The position numbers were made by a program, and so were the translations under genes. DNA of 64,000 nucleotides from Pandoraea eparura. Its GTDB lineage: Bacteria; Pseudomonadota; Gammaproteobacteria; Burkholderiales; Burkholderiaceae. The first letter of the stretch is position 1; each line of letters opens with the position of its first letter. The notes under the pieces were generated by a model. It did not search any database. It saw nothing but the letters and a program-made list of their open reading frames with translations, and had not been told where the DNA came from. The stretch is from positions 62,001 through 126,000 of the forward strand of contig NZ_CABPSH010000010.1 of the NCBI RefSeq assembly GCF_902459725.1, in the 5' to 3' direction. This document shows, one piece after another, positions 22,840 to 33,060 of the stretch.

Positions 22840-24063
22840 TCAAACCACGCCATCGGCGCGCAACTGCGCGATTCTGGCGTCGTCGTAGCCGAGGCGCTCG
22901 CGCAGGATGTCGTCGCTGTGCTGCCCCAGCGTGGGTGGCGCGGTGTGGGCGACCGGCGGCGTCTCGCTCATCTTCATGGGACTCGCGACCACCCGAGCGA
23001 CGCCCCCCGACGGATGCGGCAACGTCACCTCCATGCCGCGCGCCTTCACCTGCGGATTCGCGAACACCTCCGGCAACGTATTGATCGGCCCGCATGGCAC
23101 GCCTGCCGCTTCAAGCTTTTCGATCCAGGCATCCTTGCCGAACTTGCGCACCATCTCGGCCAGCCGTGGTACGAGCACGTCCCGTTGCCGCACGCGCGAC
23201 GGATTGGTCGCGAAACGTGCATCGTCCGCCAACGCTACTTCGCCCCCGGCCTCCACAAACTTGCGGAACTGGCCGTCGTTGCCCACTGCCACGATGATCC
23301 AGCCGTCGTCCGCGGTCTGGAACGTTTGATACGGCACGATGTTCGGATGCGCGTTGCCCCAGCGCACCGGCGCCTCGCCGCTCGCGAGATAGTTTGTGTT
23401 CATGTTTGCCAGCATCGCTACCTGCGTGTCGAGCAGCGCCATGTCGATGTATTGCCCAACGCCTGTGCGGTCGCGGTGCGTGAGGGCCGCCATGATGGCG
23501 ATGGTCGCGTACATCCCGGTCATCAGGTCGGCAATCGCGACGCCCGCCTTTTGCGGGCCGCCGCCGGGCAGCTCGTCGCGCTCGCCCGTTATGCTCATGA
23601 AGCCCCCGATGCCCTGCACGATGAAGTCGTAGCCGGCGCGCGACGCATAGGGGCCGTCCTGACCGAAGCCCGTTACCGAGCAATAGACGAGATCGGGCTT
23701 GATCGCGCGCAAGGACGCATAATCCAGGCCATATTTCGCCAATTGACCCACCTTGTAATTCTCGACGACCACGTCGCTCTGCGCCGCCAGTGCCCTGACG
23801 ATGGCCTGGCCTTCGGCCGAGGCGATATCGAGCGTGAGCGAGCGCTTGTTGCGGTTCGCGGCGAGGTAATAGGCGGCCTCGGCCGTCTCGCGCCCGTCGG
23901 CATCGCGCTGGTACGGCGGTCCCCAGCGACGGGTGTCGTCCCCGGCACCGGGACGCTCGACCTTGATCACGTCCGCGCCCAGATCGGCCAGGTTCTGCGT
24001 AGCCCACGGGCCGGCCAGCACGCGCGAAAGGTCCAGCACCCGGATATGACTCAACGCACCCAT
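22840..24063 (-). CDS. CaiB/BaiF family CoA transferase
   Basis: From the ATG at 24063 (with GGGAGAG upstream) the protein has 407 residues. It shows the class III CoA transferase pattern: '[20 protein letters not shown]', '[21 protein letters not shown]', '[11 protein letters not shown]', '[20 protein letters not shown]', and the Asp of '[12 protein letters not shown]', which corresponds to the catalytic aspartate that forms the acyl-anhydride intermediate. The C-terminus '[20 protein letters not shown]' is also typical. It transfers CoA between carboxylic acids; the substrate (formyl, carnitine, succinyl or other) cannot be told. No dehydrogenase partner is adjacent. Confidence 0.9.
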   Translation of the reverse strand: [407 protein letters not shown]

Positions 24064-24238
24064 CGTCTTCTCTCCCCTCGATGTCATTATCTGATCGCTG
24101 CCCTCGATGTCATACGCGGAACATCGTTTTGCATTGCGGAACTCAAGTGAGGGAGTCTACGGTGTGTGACGGGCGGCTGACCAGCGCCGTTTCGCAGTGC
24201 GGTTGTCGGCGCGACGCGGTGGTGCGACCGATTTCCCG

Positions 24239-24244
24239 TATAAT
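24239..24244 (+). promoter_or_regulatory. Probable -10 element of alaS
   Basis: TATAAT in CCCGTATAATCAAAAG lies 64 bases before the alaS start. No good -35 box is seen at the standard distance; this is common in GC-rich beta-proteobacterial housekeeping promoters. Confidence 0.5.
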
Positions 24245-24307
24245 CAAAAGTTTGCAAAATACCCCGCCCAGCTTGACTGGCCCGGTCCCCACGCTCCTTC
24301 GCACGCT

Positions 24308-26932
24308 ATGAAAGTCGCAGACATTCGGGAAAAATTCCTCAACTTCTTCGAGTCGAAGGGGCACACCATCGTGCGCTCGTCGAGTCTCGTGCCGTCCAAT
24401 GACCCCACGCTGCTGTTCACGAACTCCGGCATGGTGCAGTTCAAGGACGTCTTTCTCGGTCTCGAGACGCGCCCCTACAAGCGCGCGACCACGGCCCAGC
24501 GCAGCGTGCGCGCGGGCGGCAAGCACAACGATCTCGAGAACGTCGGCTACACGGCCCGCCATCACACGTTCTTCGAAATGCTGGGCAACTTCTCGTTCGG
24601 CGATTACTTCAAGCGCGAAGCGATCCAATACGCGTGGGAACTGCTGACGGACGTCTACAAACTGCCGAAGGACAAGCTCTGGGTCACCGTCTACCAGGAA
24701 GACGACGAAGCCTACGACATCTGGGCGAAGGAAGTCGGCGTGCCGACCGAGCGCATCATCCGCATCGGCGACAACAAGGGCGCACGTTACGCGTCGGACA
24801 ACTTCTGGCAGATGGCCGACACTGGCCCGTGCGGCCCGTGCTCGGAAATCTTCTTCGATCACGGCCCGGACGTGTGGGGTGGCCCGCCGGGATCGCCGGA
24901 AGAAGACGGCGACCGCTACATCGAAGTCTGGAACCTCGTGTTCATGCAGTTCAACCGCGACGAGCAGGGCAACATGACGCCGCTGCCCAAGCCGTGCGTG
25001 GATACCGGCATGGGGCTGGAACGTATCGCGGCCGTGCTGCAGCACGTGCACAGCAACTATGAGATCGACCTGTTCCAACATCTGATCAAGGCGGCAGGTC
25101 GTGAGACCGGCGTGACCGATCTCGCCGCGAACTCGCTCAAGGTGATCGCCGATCACATCCGTGCCTGTTCGTTCCTGATCGTCGACGGCGTGATTCCGGG
25201 CAACGAAGGCCGCGGCTATGTGCTGCGCCGAATCATCCGCCGCGCGATCCGTCACGGTTACAAGCTCGGTTGCAAGACGCCATTCTTCTACAAGCTTGTG
25301 CCGGATCTGGTCGCGGAGATGGGCGCGGCCTACCCGGAACTGGCGCAGGCGCAGCAGCGCGTGACCGACGTGCTCAAGCAGGAAGAAGAACGCTTCGGCG
25401 AGACCATCGAGAACGGCATGGAGATTCTCGACGGCGCCCTGGCCGATCTGGCCAAGCACGGTGTGACCACGCTCGACGGCGAACTCGCCTTCAAACTGCA
25501 CGACACGTACGGCTTTCCGCTCGACCTGACGGCCGACGTCTGCCGTGAGCGCAGCATCACCGTCGACGAAGCGGGCTTCGATGCCGCAATGGCGCGTCAG
25601 CGCGAGCAGGCGCGTGCTGCCGGCAAGTTCAAGATGGCCACGGCCCTCGAATACGACGGCGACAAGACACGCTTCCAGGGGTACGACAAGCTTGCGCTCG
25701 ACGGTGCGAAGGTGACGGCCCTCTATGTCGACGGCACGAGCGTGAACCGGCTCGCCGCCGGCCAGCAGGGCATCGTGGTGCTCGATACCACGCCGTTCTA
25801 CGCCGAGTCCGGTGGCCAGGTGGGCGACCAAGGCCTGATCACGGCGGGCAGCGCCCGTTTCGGCGTGTCGGACACGCAAAAGATTCAGGCCGACGTCTTC
25901 GGTCACTACGGCAAGCTGGAATCGGGCGAGCTGAGCGTGGGGGCGTCCGTCACGGCGCAGGTCGATGCGGTGCGCCGCGCTCGCACGGTTCGCAACCACT
26001 CCGCCACGCACTTGATGCACAAGGCGCTGCGTGAGGTGCTGGGCGGCCACGTGCAACAGAAGGGCTCACTCGTCGACGCCGACAAGACCCGCTTCGACTT
26101 CGCCCACAATGCCGCGATGACTGCCGAGGACATCCGCCGCGTGGAAGACATCGTCAACGCCGAAGTGTTGGCGAACGCTCCGACGCAGGCCGCCGTGATG
26201 TCGTTTGACGACGCGGTCAAGGGCGGCGCGATGGCGCTGTTCGGTGAGAAGTACGGTGACGAAGTGCGTGTGCTCGATATCGGCACGTCGCGCGAACTGT
26301 GTGGCGGCACGCACGTGACGCGCACGGGCGACATCGGCCTGTTCAAGATCGTGATGGAAGGGGGCGTGGCCGCTGGTATCCGTCGCGTGGAAGCGATCAC
26401 CGGCGACAACTCGGTGCGTTTCGTGCAGAAGCTCGACGATCAGGTCAATGAAGCGGCAGCCGCACTCAAGACCCAGCCGGCCGAACTGACGCCGCGCATC
26501 GCGCAGGTGCAGGAGCAGGTCAAGTCGCTGGAAAAGGAACTGGCAGCGCTCAAGTCGAAGCTGGCGTCGAGCCAGGGCGATGAATTGCTCGAGAAGGCCG
26601 TCGATGTGAGCGGTCTGAAAGTGCTGGCCGCGCAACTCGAAGGCGCCGACGTCAAGACGCTGCGTGAGACGATGGACAAGCTCAAGGACAAGCTGGGCAG
26701 CGCGGCGATCGTGCTCGCGGCGGTCGAGGGCGGCAAGGTCAGCCTGATCGCCGGCGTGACCGCCGACGCTACCGGCAAGGTCAAGGCCGGTGAGCTGGTC
26801 AATTTCGTCGCGCAACAGGTCGGCGGCAAGGGCGGTGGTCGTCCCGACATGGCGCAGGCTGGTGGTACCAACCCGTCGCAATTGCCGCAGGCGCTTGCCG
26901 GTGTGCAGGGCTGGGTGGCCGGCAAGCTGTAA
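24308..26932 (+). CDS. alaS: Alanine-tRNA ligase
   Basis: The protein has 874 residues from the ATG at 24308, the usual length. It starts with '[17 protein letters not shown]' and has the class II motifs '[20 protein letters not shown]', '[20 protein letters not shown]' and 'DTGMGLERI'. The editing domain carries '[16 protein letters not shown]' (HxxxH) and 'CGGTHV', giving the Cys-His zinc site that clears Ser- and Gly-tRNA(Ala). The C-Ala/DHHA1 domain ends '[15 protein letters not shown]'. It charges tRNA-Ala with alanine. It is flanked by a TATAAT element and stands alone, divergent from the CoA transferase gene. Confidence 0.98.
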   Translation: MKVADIREKFLNFFESKGHTIVRSSSLVPSNDPTLLFTNSGMVQFKDVFLGLETRPYKRATTAQRSVRAGGKHNDLENVGYTARHHTFFEMLGNFSFGDYFKREAIQYAWELLTDVYKLPKDKLWVTVYQEDDEAYDIWAKEVGVPTERIIRIGDNKGARYASDNFWQMADTGPCGPCSEIFFDHGPDVWGGPPGSPEEDGDRYIEVWNLVFMQFNRDEQGNMTPLPKPCVDTGMGLERIAAVLQHVHSNYEIDLFQHLIKAAGRETGVTDLAANSLKVIADHIRACSFLIVDGVIPGNEGRGYVLRRIIRRAIRHGYKLGCKTPFFYKLVPDLVAEMGAAYPELAQAQQRVTDVLKQEEERFGETIENGMEILDGALADLAKHGVTTLDGELAFKLHDTYGFPLDLTADVCRERSITVDEAGFDAAMARQREQARAAGKFKMATALEYDGDKTRFQGYDKLALDGAKVTALYVDGTSVNRLAAGQQGIVVLDTTPFYAESGGQVGDQGLITAGSARFGVSDTQKIQADVFGHYGKLESGELSVGASVTAQVDAVRRARTVRNHSATHLMHKALREVLGGHVQQKGSLVDADKTRFDFAHNAAMTAEDIRRVEDIVNAEVLANAPTQAAVMSFDDAVKGGAMALFGEKYGDEVRVLDIGTSRELCGGTHVTRTGDIGLFKIVMEGGVAAGIRRVEAITGDNSVRFVQKLDDQVNEAAAALKTQPAELTPRIAQVQEQVKSLEKELAALKSKLASSQGDELLEKAVDVSGLKVLAAQLEGADVKTLRETMDKLKDKLGSAAIVLAAVEGGKVSLIAGVTADATGKVKAGELVNFVAQQVGGKGGGRPDMAQAGGTNPSQLPQALAGVQGWVAGKL

Positions 26933-27220
26933 CGGTGAGGCGAGCGCGACGACACCCGTCGCGGCTCGCTGTGGGAACTGCCTGCCCCGGTAGCGCGTCA
27001 TGTGGCCTGATACCACAGCGGTACAGTTTCGGAATTCGAAAGGATCCGAAAGCGGGGCACCTCAGTGTTTCGCGAGATAAGGGATCCCGGCCGGCGCGCT
27101 CGGAAAATGCCCCCCATTGCCCCTGATGCCACAGGGGAACCCCCGCTTGTCATGATGGTTTGCATGTAAAGTATTCGGCAGAGCGTGCGTGTCGACGCGC
27201 GTTTTTCCTCCTTTACCGTT

Positions 27221-28486
27221 ATGCCCGCGACCCTCACCGATTCCGACAGCGCCGTCTCGTCGCGCCAGCCGTCCCCTGAACGGGCAGCGTGGCGCATTGC
27301 GCTGTCCTGCATGCTCGCACTCGCCATTGCCATGGGGATTGGCCGCTTCGCGTTCACGCCGATGCTGCCGCTGATGCTGCATGAACACCTCACGGACATT
27401 CAGCACGGCAGTTGGCTCGCGTCGCTCAACTATGCGGGCTACTTTGTCGGCGCACTGTCGTGCATGTGGCTGCGCTTTACCCCGACGCGCATTGTGCGCT
27501 TCGCGCTGGCGTTCACGGTGGTGCTGACGCTCGCCATGGGCCTGCTCGATTCATTCGCCGTGTGGGCCGTCGTGCGCACGCTGGCAGGGGTCATGAGTGC
27601 CTGGGCGATGGTGTTCTCGGCCGGGTGGGCCTTCCGAAAGCTCGGTGAGCTGCACATGCCGAGTCTGGGGGGCGTGATCTTCGCTGGCCCCGGTGCCGGC
27701 ATCGTGGTGACAGGGCTGCTTGCAAGCCTGAACAGCTCGCTCGCGTGGCCCGCGCGCGGTGGGTGGCTGCTGTGTGGCGGCCTGGCGTTGGCGCTGCTCG
27801 CGCTGATCTGGCGCACCTTCGAGCCGGATGGCCCCGCACCCGCGAAGCCGGCCGGCGCGGCCAAGCCCGGGCACGCCACGCACGCCGCCAATGCGCCGCC
27901 CGCGGCACACGCCGTCAATCATGGCAGCGGCGAGACGGTGATTCCCGTCACCGTGCTTTACGGGTTTGCCGGCTTCGGCTACATCATCACGGCCACGTTC
28001 CTTCCGGTGATTGCGCGTCAGGTGCTGCCTGGCTCGCCGTGGCCGGATCTCTTCTTTCCCCTGCTTGGCCTCATGGTGATGCCCGGCGCCATCATCGGGG
28101 CAAGGGCGCCGCAGACCTGGGACAATCGCTTGCTGCTTGCGGCCTGCTATGTCACGCAAGGGGTGGGCGTCGGGATCGGCATCGTGCTGCCGAACGTGGT
28201 GGGGTTCGCGGTGGGGAGCGTGCTGGTCGGGCTGCCGTTCACGGCGATTACGGTGTATGCCGTGCGCGAGTGCCGACGCCTGCGTGGGGACAATGCCAAT
28301 GGTCTGATCGGTCTGGTAACGGCATCCTACGGGATCGGGCAGATCGTCGGGCCACTGGTCGCAGCCCCGCTTGTCGCGGCGACCGGCAACTTCACGGCGG
28401 CGCTGCTGTGTGCGAGCGGCGCGTTGGCGCTCGGCGCCATCGGCTTCGTGTGGGACTGGCGACGTTCGCTCGAACACGCCCCCTGA
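27221..28486 (+). CDS. YbfB/YjiJ family MFS transporter
   Basis: The ATG at 27221 gives 421 residues; a GTG 12 codons earlier is possible. The first helix carries the family motif 'LAIAMGIGRFAFTPMLPLML', then 'SLNYAGYFVGAL' and 'VVRTLAGVMSAWAMV'. Twelve TM segments are predicted by eye, with a long Ala/His/Pro-rich cytoplasmic loop at about residues 205-240 between TM6 and TM7. 'GLVTASYGIGQIVGP' in the second half is also typical. Substrate is unknown. The next gene, a class II aldolase, starts 60 bases later, so both may be one unit. The stretch 26933-27220 shows no gene. Confidence 0.85.
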   Translation: MPATLTDSDSAVSSRQPSPERAAWRIALSCMLALAIAMGIGRFAFTPMLPLMLHEHLTDIQHGSWLASLNYAGYFVGALSCMWLRFTPTRIVRFALAFTVVLTLAMGLLDSFAVWAVVRTLAGVMSAWAMVFSAGWAFRKLGELHMPSLGGVIFAGPGAGIVVTGLLASLNSSLAWPARGGWLLCGGLALALLALIWRTFEPDGPAPAKPAGAAKPGHATHAANAPPAAHAVNHGSGETVIPVTVLYGFAGFGYIITATFLPVIARQVLPGSPWPDLFFPLLGLMVMPGAIIGARAPQTWDNRLLLAACYVTQGVGVGIGIVLPNVVGFAVGSVLVGLPFTAITVYAVRECRRLRGDNANGLIGLVTASYGIGQIVGPLVAAPLVAATGNFTAALLCASGALALGAIGFVWDWRRSLEHAP

Positions 28487-28546
28487 CGCGCCTGAGCGGC
28501 GTGGTGTAGTGCGCTGCCGCGCCCCCTTCTTCTCCTGGAACTTGCT

Positions 28547-29317
28547 ATGTCGTTTACCCTGCAGGCGGGCAGAAAGGCCGCCACGGCCGTGAGCGACGCC
28601 GAGCGGCAGATGCGCGTCGACCTCGCAGCCTGTTACCGGCTCGTTGCGCTGTACGGCTGGGACGATCTGATCTACACCCATATCTCGGCGATGGTGCCGG
28701 GTGAGCCGGGGCATTTCCTCATCAACCCGTTTGGCCTGACGTTCGATGAAGTGACGGCATCGAACCTGGTGAAGATCACGATGACCGGCGAGATCGTCGG
28801 CGAGAGCGAGCACCCGGTGAATGTGACCGGGTTCGCCCTGCATGGCGCGGTGCACGCCGCACGTCCAGACGCTGTCTGTGTCATGCATCTGCACAACACG
28901 GCCGGCATCGCGGTGTCTATCCAGCCGCATGGACTGCTGCCGATCTCGCAGCACGCGTTGCGTTTTCACGAGCGCATCGGCTATCACGATTACGAAGGAC
29001 TCGCGTTTTCGCCGTCGGAGGGTGAGCGGCTCGTGGCGTCGCTCGGGGCGCATCCGGCCATGCTGCTGCGCAATCACGGCACACTCACGACCGGGCGCTC
29101 GGTCGCCGAAGCCTTCGTGCTGATGGCCACGCTGATCAAAGCGTGCGAGATCCAGTTGCAGGCGCTGGCGGGCGGCACGCCCCCCCATCTGCCCAGCGCG
29201 GCCGTGCAGGACAAGACGGCCCTTCAGCTCGAGGATGGCGGTGCCATCGAAGGCGTGCTGGAGTGGCCGGCACTGCTGCGCAAACTGGATAGAATAGACG
29301 CCTCGTTTCGCGATTGA
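28547..29317 (+). CDS. Class II aldolase/adducin family protein
   Basis: The 256-residue protein shows the family pattern: 'RVDLAACYRLVALYGWDDLI' followed by YTHIS, 'FLINPFGLTFDEVTASNLVK', and the zinc-binding His pair in 'CVMHLHNTAGIAVS' with a later His in 'AMLLRNHGTLTTG'. Members include fuculose-phosphate aldolase and oxo-tetronate phosphate decarboxylase, but longer adducin-like forms such as this one are of unclear substrate. Zinc ligands appear complete. It is in a row with an MFS permease upstream and a tautomerase 107 bases downstream. Confidence 0.88.
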   Translation: MSFTLQAGRKAATAVSDAERQMRVDLAACYRLVALYGWDDLIYTHISAMVPGEPGHFLINPFGLTFDEVTASNLVKITMTGEIVGESEHPVNVTGFALHGAVHAARPDAVCVMHLHNTAGIAVSIQPHGLLPISQHALRFHERIGYHDYEGLAFSPSEGERLVASLGAHPAMLLRNHGTLTTGRSVAEAFVLMATLIKACEIQLQALAGGTPPHLPSAAVQDKTALQLEDGGAIEGVLEWPALLRKLDRIDASFRD

Positions 29318-29424
29318 ACGCCGCGCTGGCGCGACATCGGGAACGCAGGGCAAGCCTGCGAGCCTCGCTGGAGGGCGAGGGCGGCGCTGCCGATCTTGAA
29401 AACGATACAAGGAGAGAGACTGCA

Positions 29425-29625
29425 ATGCCAACGTTTCACGTCGAGATGTTCGAGGGACGCACGGTCGAGCAAAAGCGCGCATTCGTCAAAGCGGTGACGG
29501 AAGCGGCCGTGAAGACGATCGGTTGCACGCCGGAATCGGTCGACATCATCATCACTGACGTCAAGCCCGAGAACTGGGCCACCGCCGGCACGCTCTGGTC
29601 GGATCCGCGTCCCGAGTCGGTCTGA
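29425..29625 (+). CDS. 4-oxalocrotonate tautomerase family protein
   Basis: The ATG at 29425, preceded by AAGGAGAGAG, gives a 66-residue protein starting Met-Pro. The N-terminal proline, exposed after Met removal, is the catalytic base of this family; 'FHVEMFEGRTVEQKRAFVKA' and 'IIITDVKPENWATAG' fit as well. The enzymes tautomerise enol/keto acids as small homo-oligomers. The neighbours (class II aldolase, threonine aldolase) suggest a role in breakdown of a hydroxy or oxo acid, but no substrate can be assigned. Confidence 0.88.
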   Translation: MPTFHVEMFEGRTVEQKRAFVKAVTEAAVKTIGCTPESVDIIITDVKPENWATAGTLWSDPRPESV

Positions 29626-29713
29626 ATGTGCCGGTGGGCTCTCCCGGGGGCCGCTACCGGTAGCTCGAAGGCACGGGGTCTCGCCGGATCCCTGCCGCAA
29701 TGATGAGGTTGTT

Positions 29714-30847
29714 ATGTCGCAAGTCCCGTGCGCATCGAATATCCACGCTTCCGCCCTGACGAACCTGACGTCGCCGACTGCCGCTGACGACCGGGTGCGC
29801 CAGACACCGCAACACTTTGCATCGGACAACTACGCCGGGATTTGCCCCGAGGCGCTGCACTATCTGATCGAGGCGAATGCCAGCGGTCATGAGGTGGCCT
29901 ACGGCGACGACACGTGGACGCAGCGCGTGTGCGACGGCATTCGGCACCTGTTCGATACGGACTGCGAGGTCTTCTTCGTCTTCAATGGCACGGCGGCGAA
30001 TTCGCTGGCGCTAGCCTCGCTGTCGCAGTCGTATCACTCCGTCATCTGTCACGAACTGGCGCACGTCGAGACTGACGAGTGTGGCGGTCCCGAATTCTTC
30101 TCGAACGGTGCAAAGCTGCTCACCGCGCGCGGACGCGAGAACAACGGCAAGCTCACGCCGGACGCCATCGAGGCCGTCATCAGCCGGCGCTCCGACATCC
30201 ACTTTCCGAAGCCCAAGGTCGTCACGCTCACGCAGGCCACCGAAGTCGGCACGGTCTACTCGGTCGACGAGGTCAAGGCGATCTCGGCGGTGGCCAAGCG
30301 GCGCAACTTGCGCGTGCATATGGACGGCGCACGCTTTGCGAATGCGGTTGCCACGCTAGGCTGTCATCCGGGCGACGTGACCTGGCGGGCCGGCGTGGAC
30401 GTGCTTTGCTTCGGTGGCACGAAGAATGGGCTGCCGGTGGGCGAGGCGGTGGTGTTCTTCAACCGCGCGCTGGCAGAGGATTTTGCGTATCGCGTGAAGC
30501 AGGCCGGGCAATTGGCCTCGAAGATGCGCTTCATTTCCGCGCCGTGGCTCGGCATGCTGGAGAACGACACGTGGCTGCGCAATGCACGTCATGCCAATGC
30601 GATGGCGCAGTTGCTCGCCCAACGCATTCGCGATGTGCCGGGCGTGTCGATCATGTTCGAGACGCAGGCCAATGCCGTATTCGCGGAGCTGCCGCTGCAC
30701 ATGATCGAAGCGCTACGTGCCAAGGGCTGGCGCTTCTATACGTTCATCGGTGCGGGCGGTTGCCGCTTGATGTGCGCGTGGGACACTCGCCCGGAGACCG
30801 TCGAGTGTCTGGCAGCGGATATTCGGGGGCTGAGCACCGCCGCGTAA
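29714..30847 (+). CDS. Low-specificity threonine aldolase-like PLP enzyme
   Basis: The 377-residue protein belongs to the beta-eliminating lyase/threonine aldolase family: 'HFASDNYAGICPEALHYLIE', 'GDDTWTQRV', 'FNGTAANSLALASL', 'HVETDECGGPEFF', 'RVHMDGARFANAVATLG' with the PLP-binding Asp, and 'CFGGTKNGLPVGEAVVFF' with the Schiff-base lysine. It cleaves threonine or another beta-hydroxy amino acid to glycine and an aldehyde. The first 30 residues have no family match, so a later start near residue 35 is possible, but no better ATG is seen. It ends the four-gene metabolic cluster. Confidence 0.87.
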   Translation: MSQVPCASNIHASALTNLTSPTAADDRVRQTPQHFASDNYAGICPEALHYLIEANASGHEVAYGDDTWTQRVCDGIRHLFDTDCEVFFVFNGTAANSLALASLSQSYHSVICHELAHVETDECGGPEFFSNGAKLLTARGRENNGKLTPDAIEAVISRRSDIHFPKPKVVTLTQATEVGTVYSVDEVKAISAVAKRRNLRVHMDGARFANAVATLGCHPGDVTWRAGVDVLCFGGTKNGLPVGEAVVFFNRALAEDFAYRVKQAGQLASKMRFISAPWLGMLENDTWLRNARHANAMAQLLAQRIRDVPGVSIMFETQANAVFAELPLHMIEALRAKGWRFYTFIGAGGCRLMCAWDTRPETVECLAADIRGLSTAA

Positions 30848-30855
30848 CGTAAACG

Positions 30856-30885
30856 GCGACCGGACCCAGTATCCGTTCCGGTCGC
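30856..30885. terminator. Inverted repeat between convergent genes, probable terminator
   Basis: GCGACCGGA and TCCGGTCGC form a perfect 9-bp stem with a 12-base loop between the threonine aldolase and ClC stop codons. A T tract is lacking on both sides, so the activity is uncertain. Confidence 0.45.
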
Positions 30886-30893
30886 GAAATGAT

Positions 30894-32348
30894 TTACGCC
30901 TGCTGCGGCGCGTGCGTCGCGGGCTTGAGAAAACGATGCGCCAACGCGTGATAAAACGACGGTGCGATCGTTTTCGACACCTGGGTCGAGAGCAGGGCCA
31001 CGGCCATGAGCGGAATCACCATCTGGTGGCCGTCGATCATCTCCATGACGATCACGAACGACGTAATCGGTGATTGCGTGACGGCCGCCAGATAGCCAAC
31101 CATGCACAGCGCGGCAATCGCCGGCAGCGGTACCACCGATGTGAGATGAGCCATCACATTGCCCAGCCCGGCCCCAATGGCGAGCGACGGCGCGAAAATG
31201 CCGCCAGGAATTCCCGACATGTAAGACACGCACAACGCCGCAAACTTCAGCAGCGCGTAAAGCGGCGAGAGGGCGACATGCGACTCCAGCAGGCCGCGCG
31301 CCTCCGCGTAGCCGCTGCCGAAGGTCGTGCCCCCCGAGGCGAGTCCGATCAAGGCGATCGCCAGGCCACACAGGAAAGCGAATCGCACCGGATGCGCACG
31401 GCGCATGCCGACCAGCGGCCCGGGCAACCAGCGCGGCACGTTGAGCATCAGCCAGCCGAACAGTCCACCGGCCACGCCGCTCAGCAGGCTGGCGGCAACG
31501 AGTACCGGGATCAGCGTCCAGTGAAAGTCGCTGATCGCCTTGATCTGTCCGAAGTACAGGTAGTTACCCTGCAGGCCGAGTGCCACGATGCCGGAAAAGA
31601 TGATGGCCGTGATGAGCGTGCCACTGCTGCGTGCCACGAAGCTCCGGCTCAGTTCCTCGATCGCGAACACGACGCCCGCGAGCGGTGTGTTGAAGGCCGC
31701 CGCGAGACCGGCGGCGGCGCCGGCCAGCGTCAATTGACGCTCGATGTGCACGCTGCTTCGCCGGTACCCACGCCGCATCGCATACATGAGCGACGCACCG
31801 ATCTGCACCGTCGGCCCCTCGCGACCGATGGTGAAGCCGCAAAGAATGCCGAGAAACGAAATTGCGATCTTGCCGATCATGATGCGCATCGACAACAGGG
31901 ACGTCGACAGCCGCGGCTCCTGAAGCGTTGCGATAACTTGTGGAATCCCGCTGCCCTCCGAGCCGCGGAAGAACTTCTGCGTCAGCCAGATGGCCAGCGC
32001 GGCACCCAGCGGCGTCACGATCAGGGGCATCCAGATGCCATACGACAGCATGCGCTGAAACAGCTCGAAACCGAAGTCGATCAGCTTGGAATACACCACC
32101 GAGACCAGACCAACGAGCACCGCACCCAGCCAGAAGACGCCGTAGTTGTGCCAGAGGCGACGAGAGCGATGGATGCCCCGTTTGGCCAGACGCGCCGAAA
32201 GCGAAGCGGGCGCGGACGACGACGGCGAAGGAGGCGGTGAGGCCGGCGTTGCGGCAGTTTGGGGTGGCAGGTCTGACACGTGGCGCGGGTGTGGATGGGA
32301 AGATAGACCATAATTATACGCCCCGCACCCCGTCGCCATTTTCCGCAA
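30894..32348 (-). CDS. ClC-family chloride channel/transporter, ClcB-like
   Basis: The 484-residue membrane protein has all ClC signatures: 'GSEGSGIPQVIATL', 'FTIGREGPTVQIGASL' with the gating glutamate, and 'YMSGIPGGIFAPSLAIGAGL'. Ten or more hydrophobic helices follow an N-terminal tail of about 60 residues rich in Pro and Ser. The gating Glu is present; the internal proton glutamate was not assigned, so channel versus Cl-/H+ antiporter is open. There is no CBS domain at the C-terminus. The exact start is uncertain because several Met codons exist in the tail. It is divergent from the Nudix gene. Confidence 0.9.
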   Translation of the reverse strand: MRKMATGCGAYNYGLSSHPHPRHVSDLPPQTAATPASPPPSPSSSAPASLSARLAKRGIHRSRRLWHNYGVFWLGAVLVGLVSVVYSKLIDFGFELFQRMLSYGIWMPLIVTPLGAALAIWLTQKFFRGSEGSGIPQVIATLQEPRLSTSLLSMRIMIGKIAISFLGILCGFTIGREGPTVQIGASLMYAMRRGYRRSSVHIERQLTLAGAAAGLAAAFNTPLAGVVFAIEELSRSFVARSSGTLITAIIFSGIVALGLQGNYLYFGQIKAISDFHWTLIPVLVAASLLSGVAGGLFGWLMLNVPRWLPGPLVGMRRAHPVRFAFLCGLAIALIGLASGGTTFGSGYAEARGLLESHVALSPLYALLKFAALCVSYMSGIPGGIFAPSLAIGAGLGNVMAHLTSVVPLPAIAALCMVGYLAAVTQSPITSFVIVMEMIDGHQMVIPLMAVALLSTQVSKTIAPSFYHALAHRFLKPATHAPQQA

Positions 32349-32422
32349 GCGTCCCGGAATTTGCCGAATGTGCAGCGCGTCATGAGTTCCTTTAAGATAT
32401 TCGCATTCGCCGAAGAACGATC

Positions 32423-32953
32423 ATGAACGAACTCATTTTCTGTCCCCGCTGTGCCTCGCCGCTCGACTCGCGCGAGGTCGCCGGGCGTATTCGCCGCGCC
32501 TGTCCGGACGCGGCTTGCGGTTTCGTCCACTGGGACAATCCTCTGCCGGTCGTGGCCGGTCTCGTGGAATATCGCGGCCAGATCCTGCTGGCGCGCAATG
32601 CCGCCTGGACCGAAGGCATGTTCGCGCTCATCACGGGGTTTCTCGAGCGCGACGAGACGCCTGAAGACGGTATCCGGCGCGAAATCAAGGAAGAGACCAA
32701 TCTGGACGCCGATGCGATCTCGCTGCTCGGTGTCTACGAATTCATGCGCAAGAACGAGCTGATCATTGCCTATCACGCGGTCTGCGATGGCGACATACGT
32801 CTCTCGGAAGAACTCGCCGAATTCCGGCTCGTCGCCCCCGAGCGGGTGCGTCCGTGGCGCGCCGGCACCGGGCACGCGGTGGCCGAGTGGCTGCGCCGGC
32901 GCAATCTGCCGGTCGACTACGTCGACTCGGCCCGGCTGTCGATCGCCGGCTGA
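32423..32953 (+). CDS. Nudix hydrolase with N-terminal zinc ribbon
   Basis: The 176-residue protein begins with a zinc ribbon (Cys7-x2-Cys10 and Cys27-x4-Cys32) as in NudC-like proteins, then a complete Nudix box 'GFLERDETPEDGIRREIKEE' followed by TN (G-x5-E-x7-REU-x-EE pattern) at about residues 73-94. It hydrolyses a nucleoside diphosphate-linked compound with Mg2+. NudC proper is longer (about 260 residues) and has the SQPWPFPxS motif, absent here, so NADH pyrophosphatase activity is doubtful. The next gene codes a TusA-like protein about 100 bases on. Confidence 0.88.
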   Translation: MNELIFCPRCASPLDSREVAGRIRRACPDAACGFVHWDNPLPVVAGLVEYRGQILLARNAAWTEGMFALITGFLERDETPEDGIRREIKEETNLDADAISLLGVYEFMRKNELIIAYHAVCDGDIRLSEELAEFRLVAPERVRPWRAGTGHAVAEWLRRRNLPVDYVDSARLSIAG

Positions 32954-33060
32954 CGAGGCGGCGCGAGGACTACGGTAGAATCAGGGGCTGCGGGGCAATC
33001 CCGACACACGATCAGAACGAGTCGGAACCAAGGGACATCAGGGATATCAGGGACATGAGC

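Noticed and set aside
24143-26056. 637-codon minus-strand frame opposite alaS
   Set aside because: Shadow of alaS with no ribosome binding site or recognisable domain.
27551-29482. 643-codon minus-strand frame across the MFS and aldolase genes
   Set aside because: It spans two real genes in antisense and has an Arg/His/Gln-rich composition typical of shadows.
32423-32953. Nudix protein called as NudC (NADH pyrophosphatase)
   Set aside because: The zinc ribbon fits, but the SQPWPFPxS motif after the Nudix box is absent and the protein is too short.
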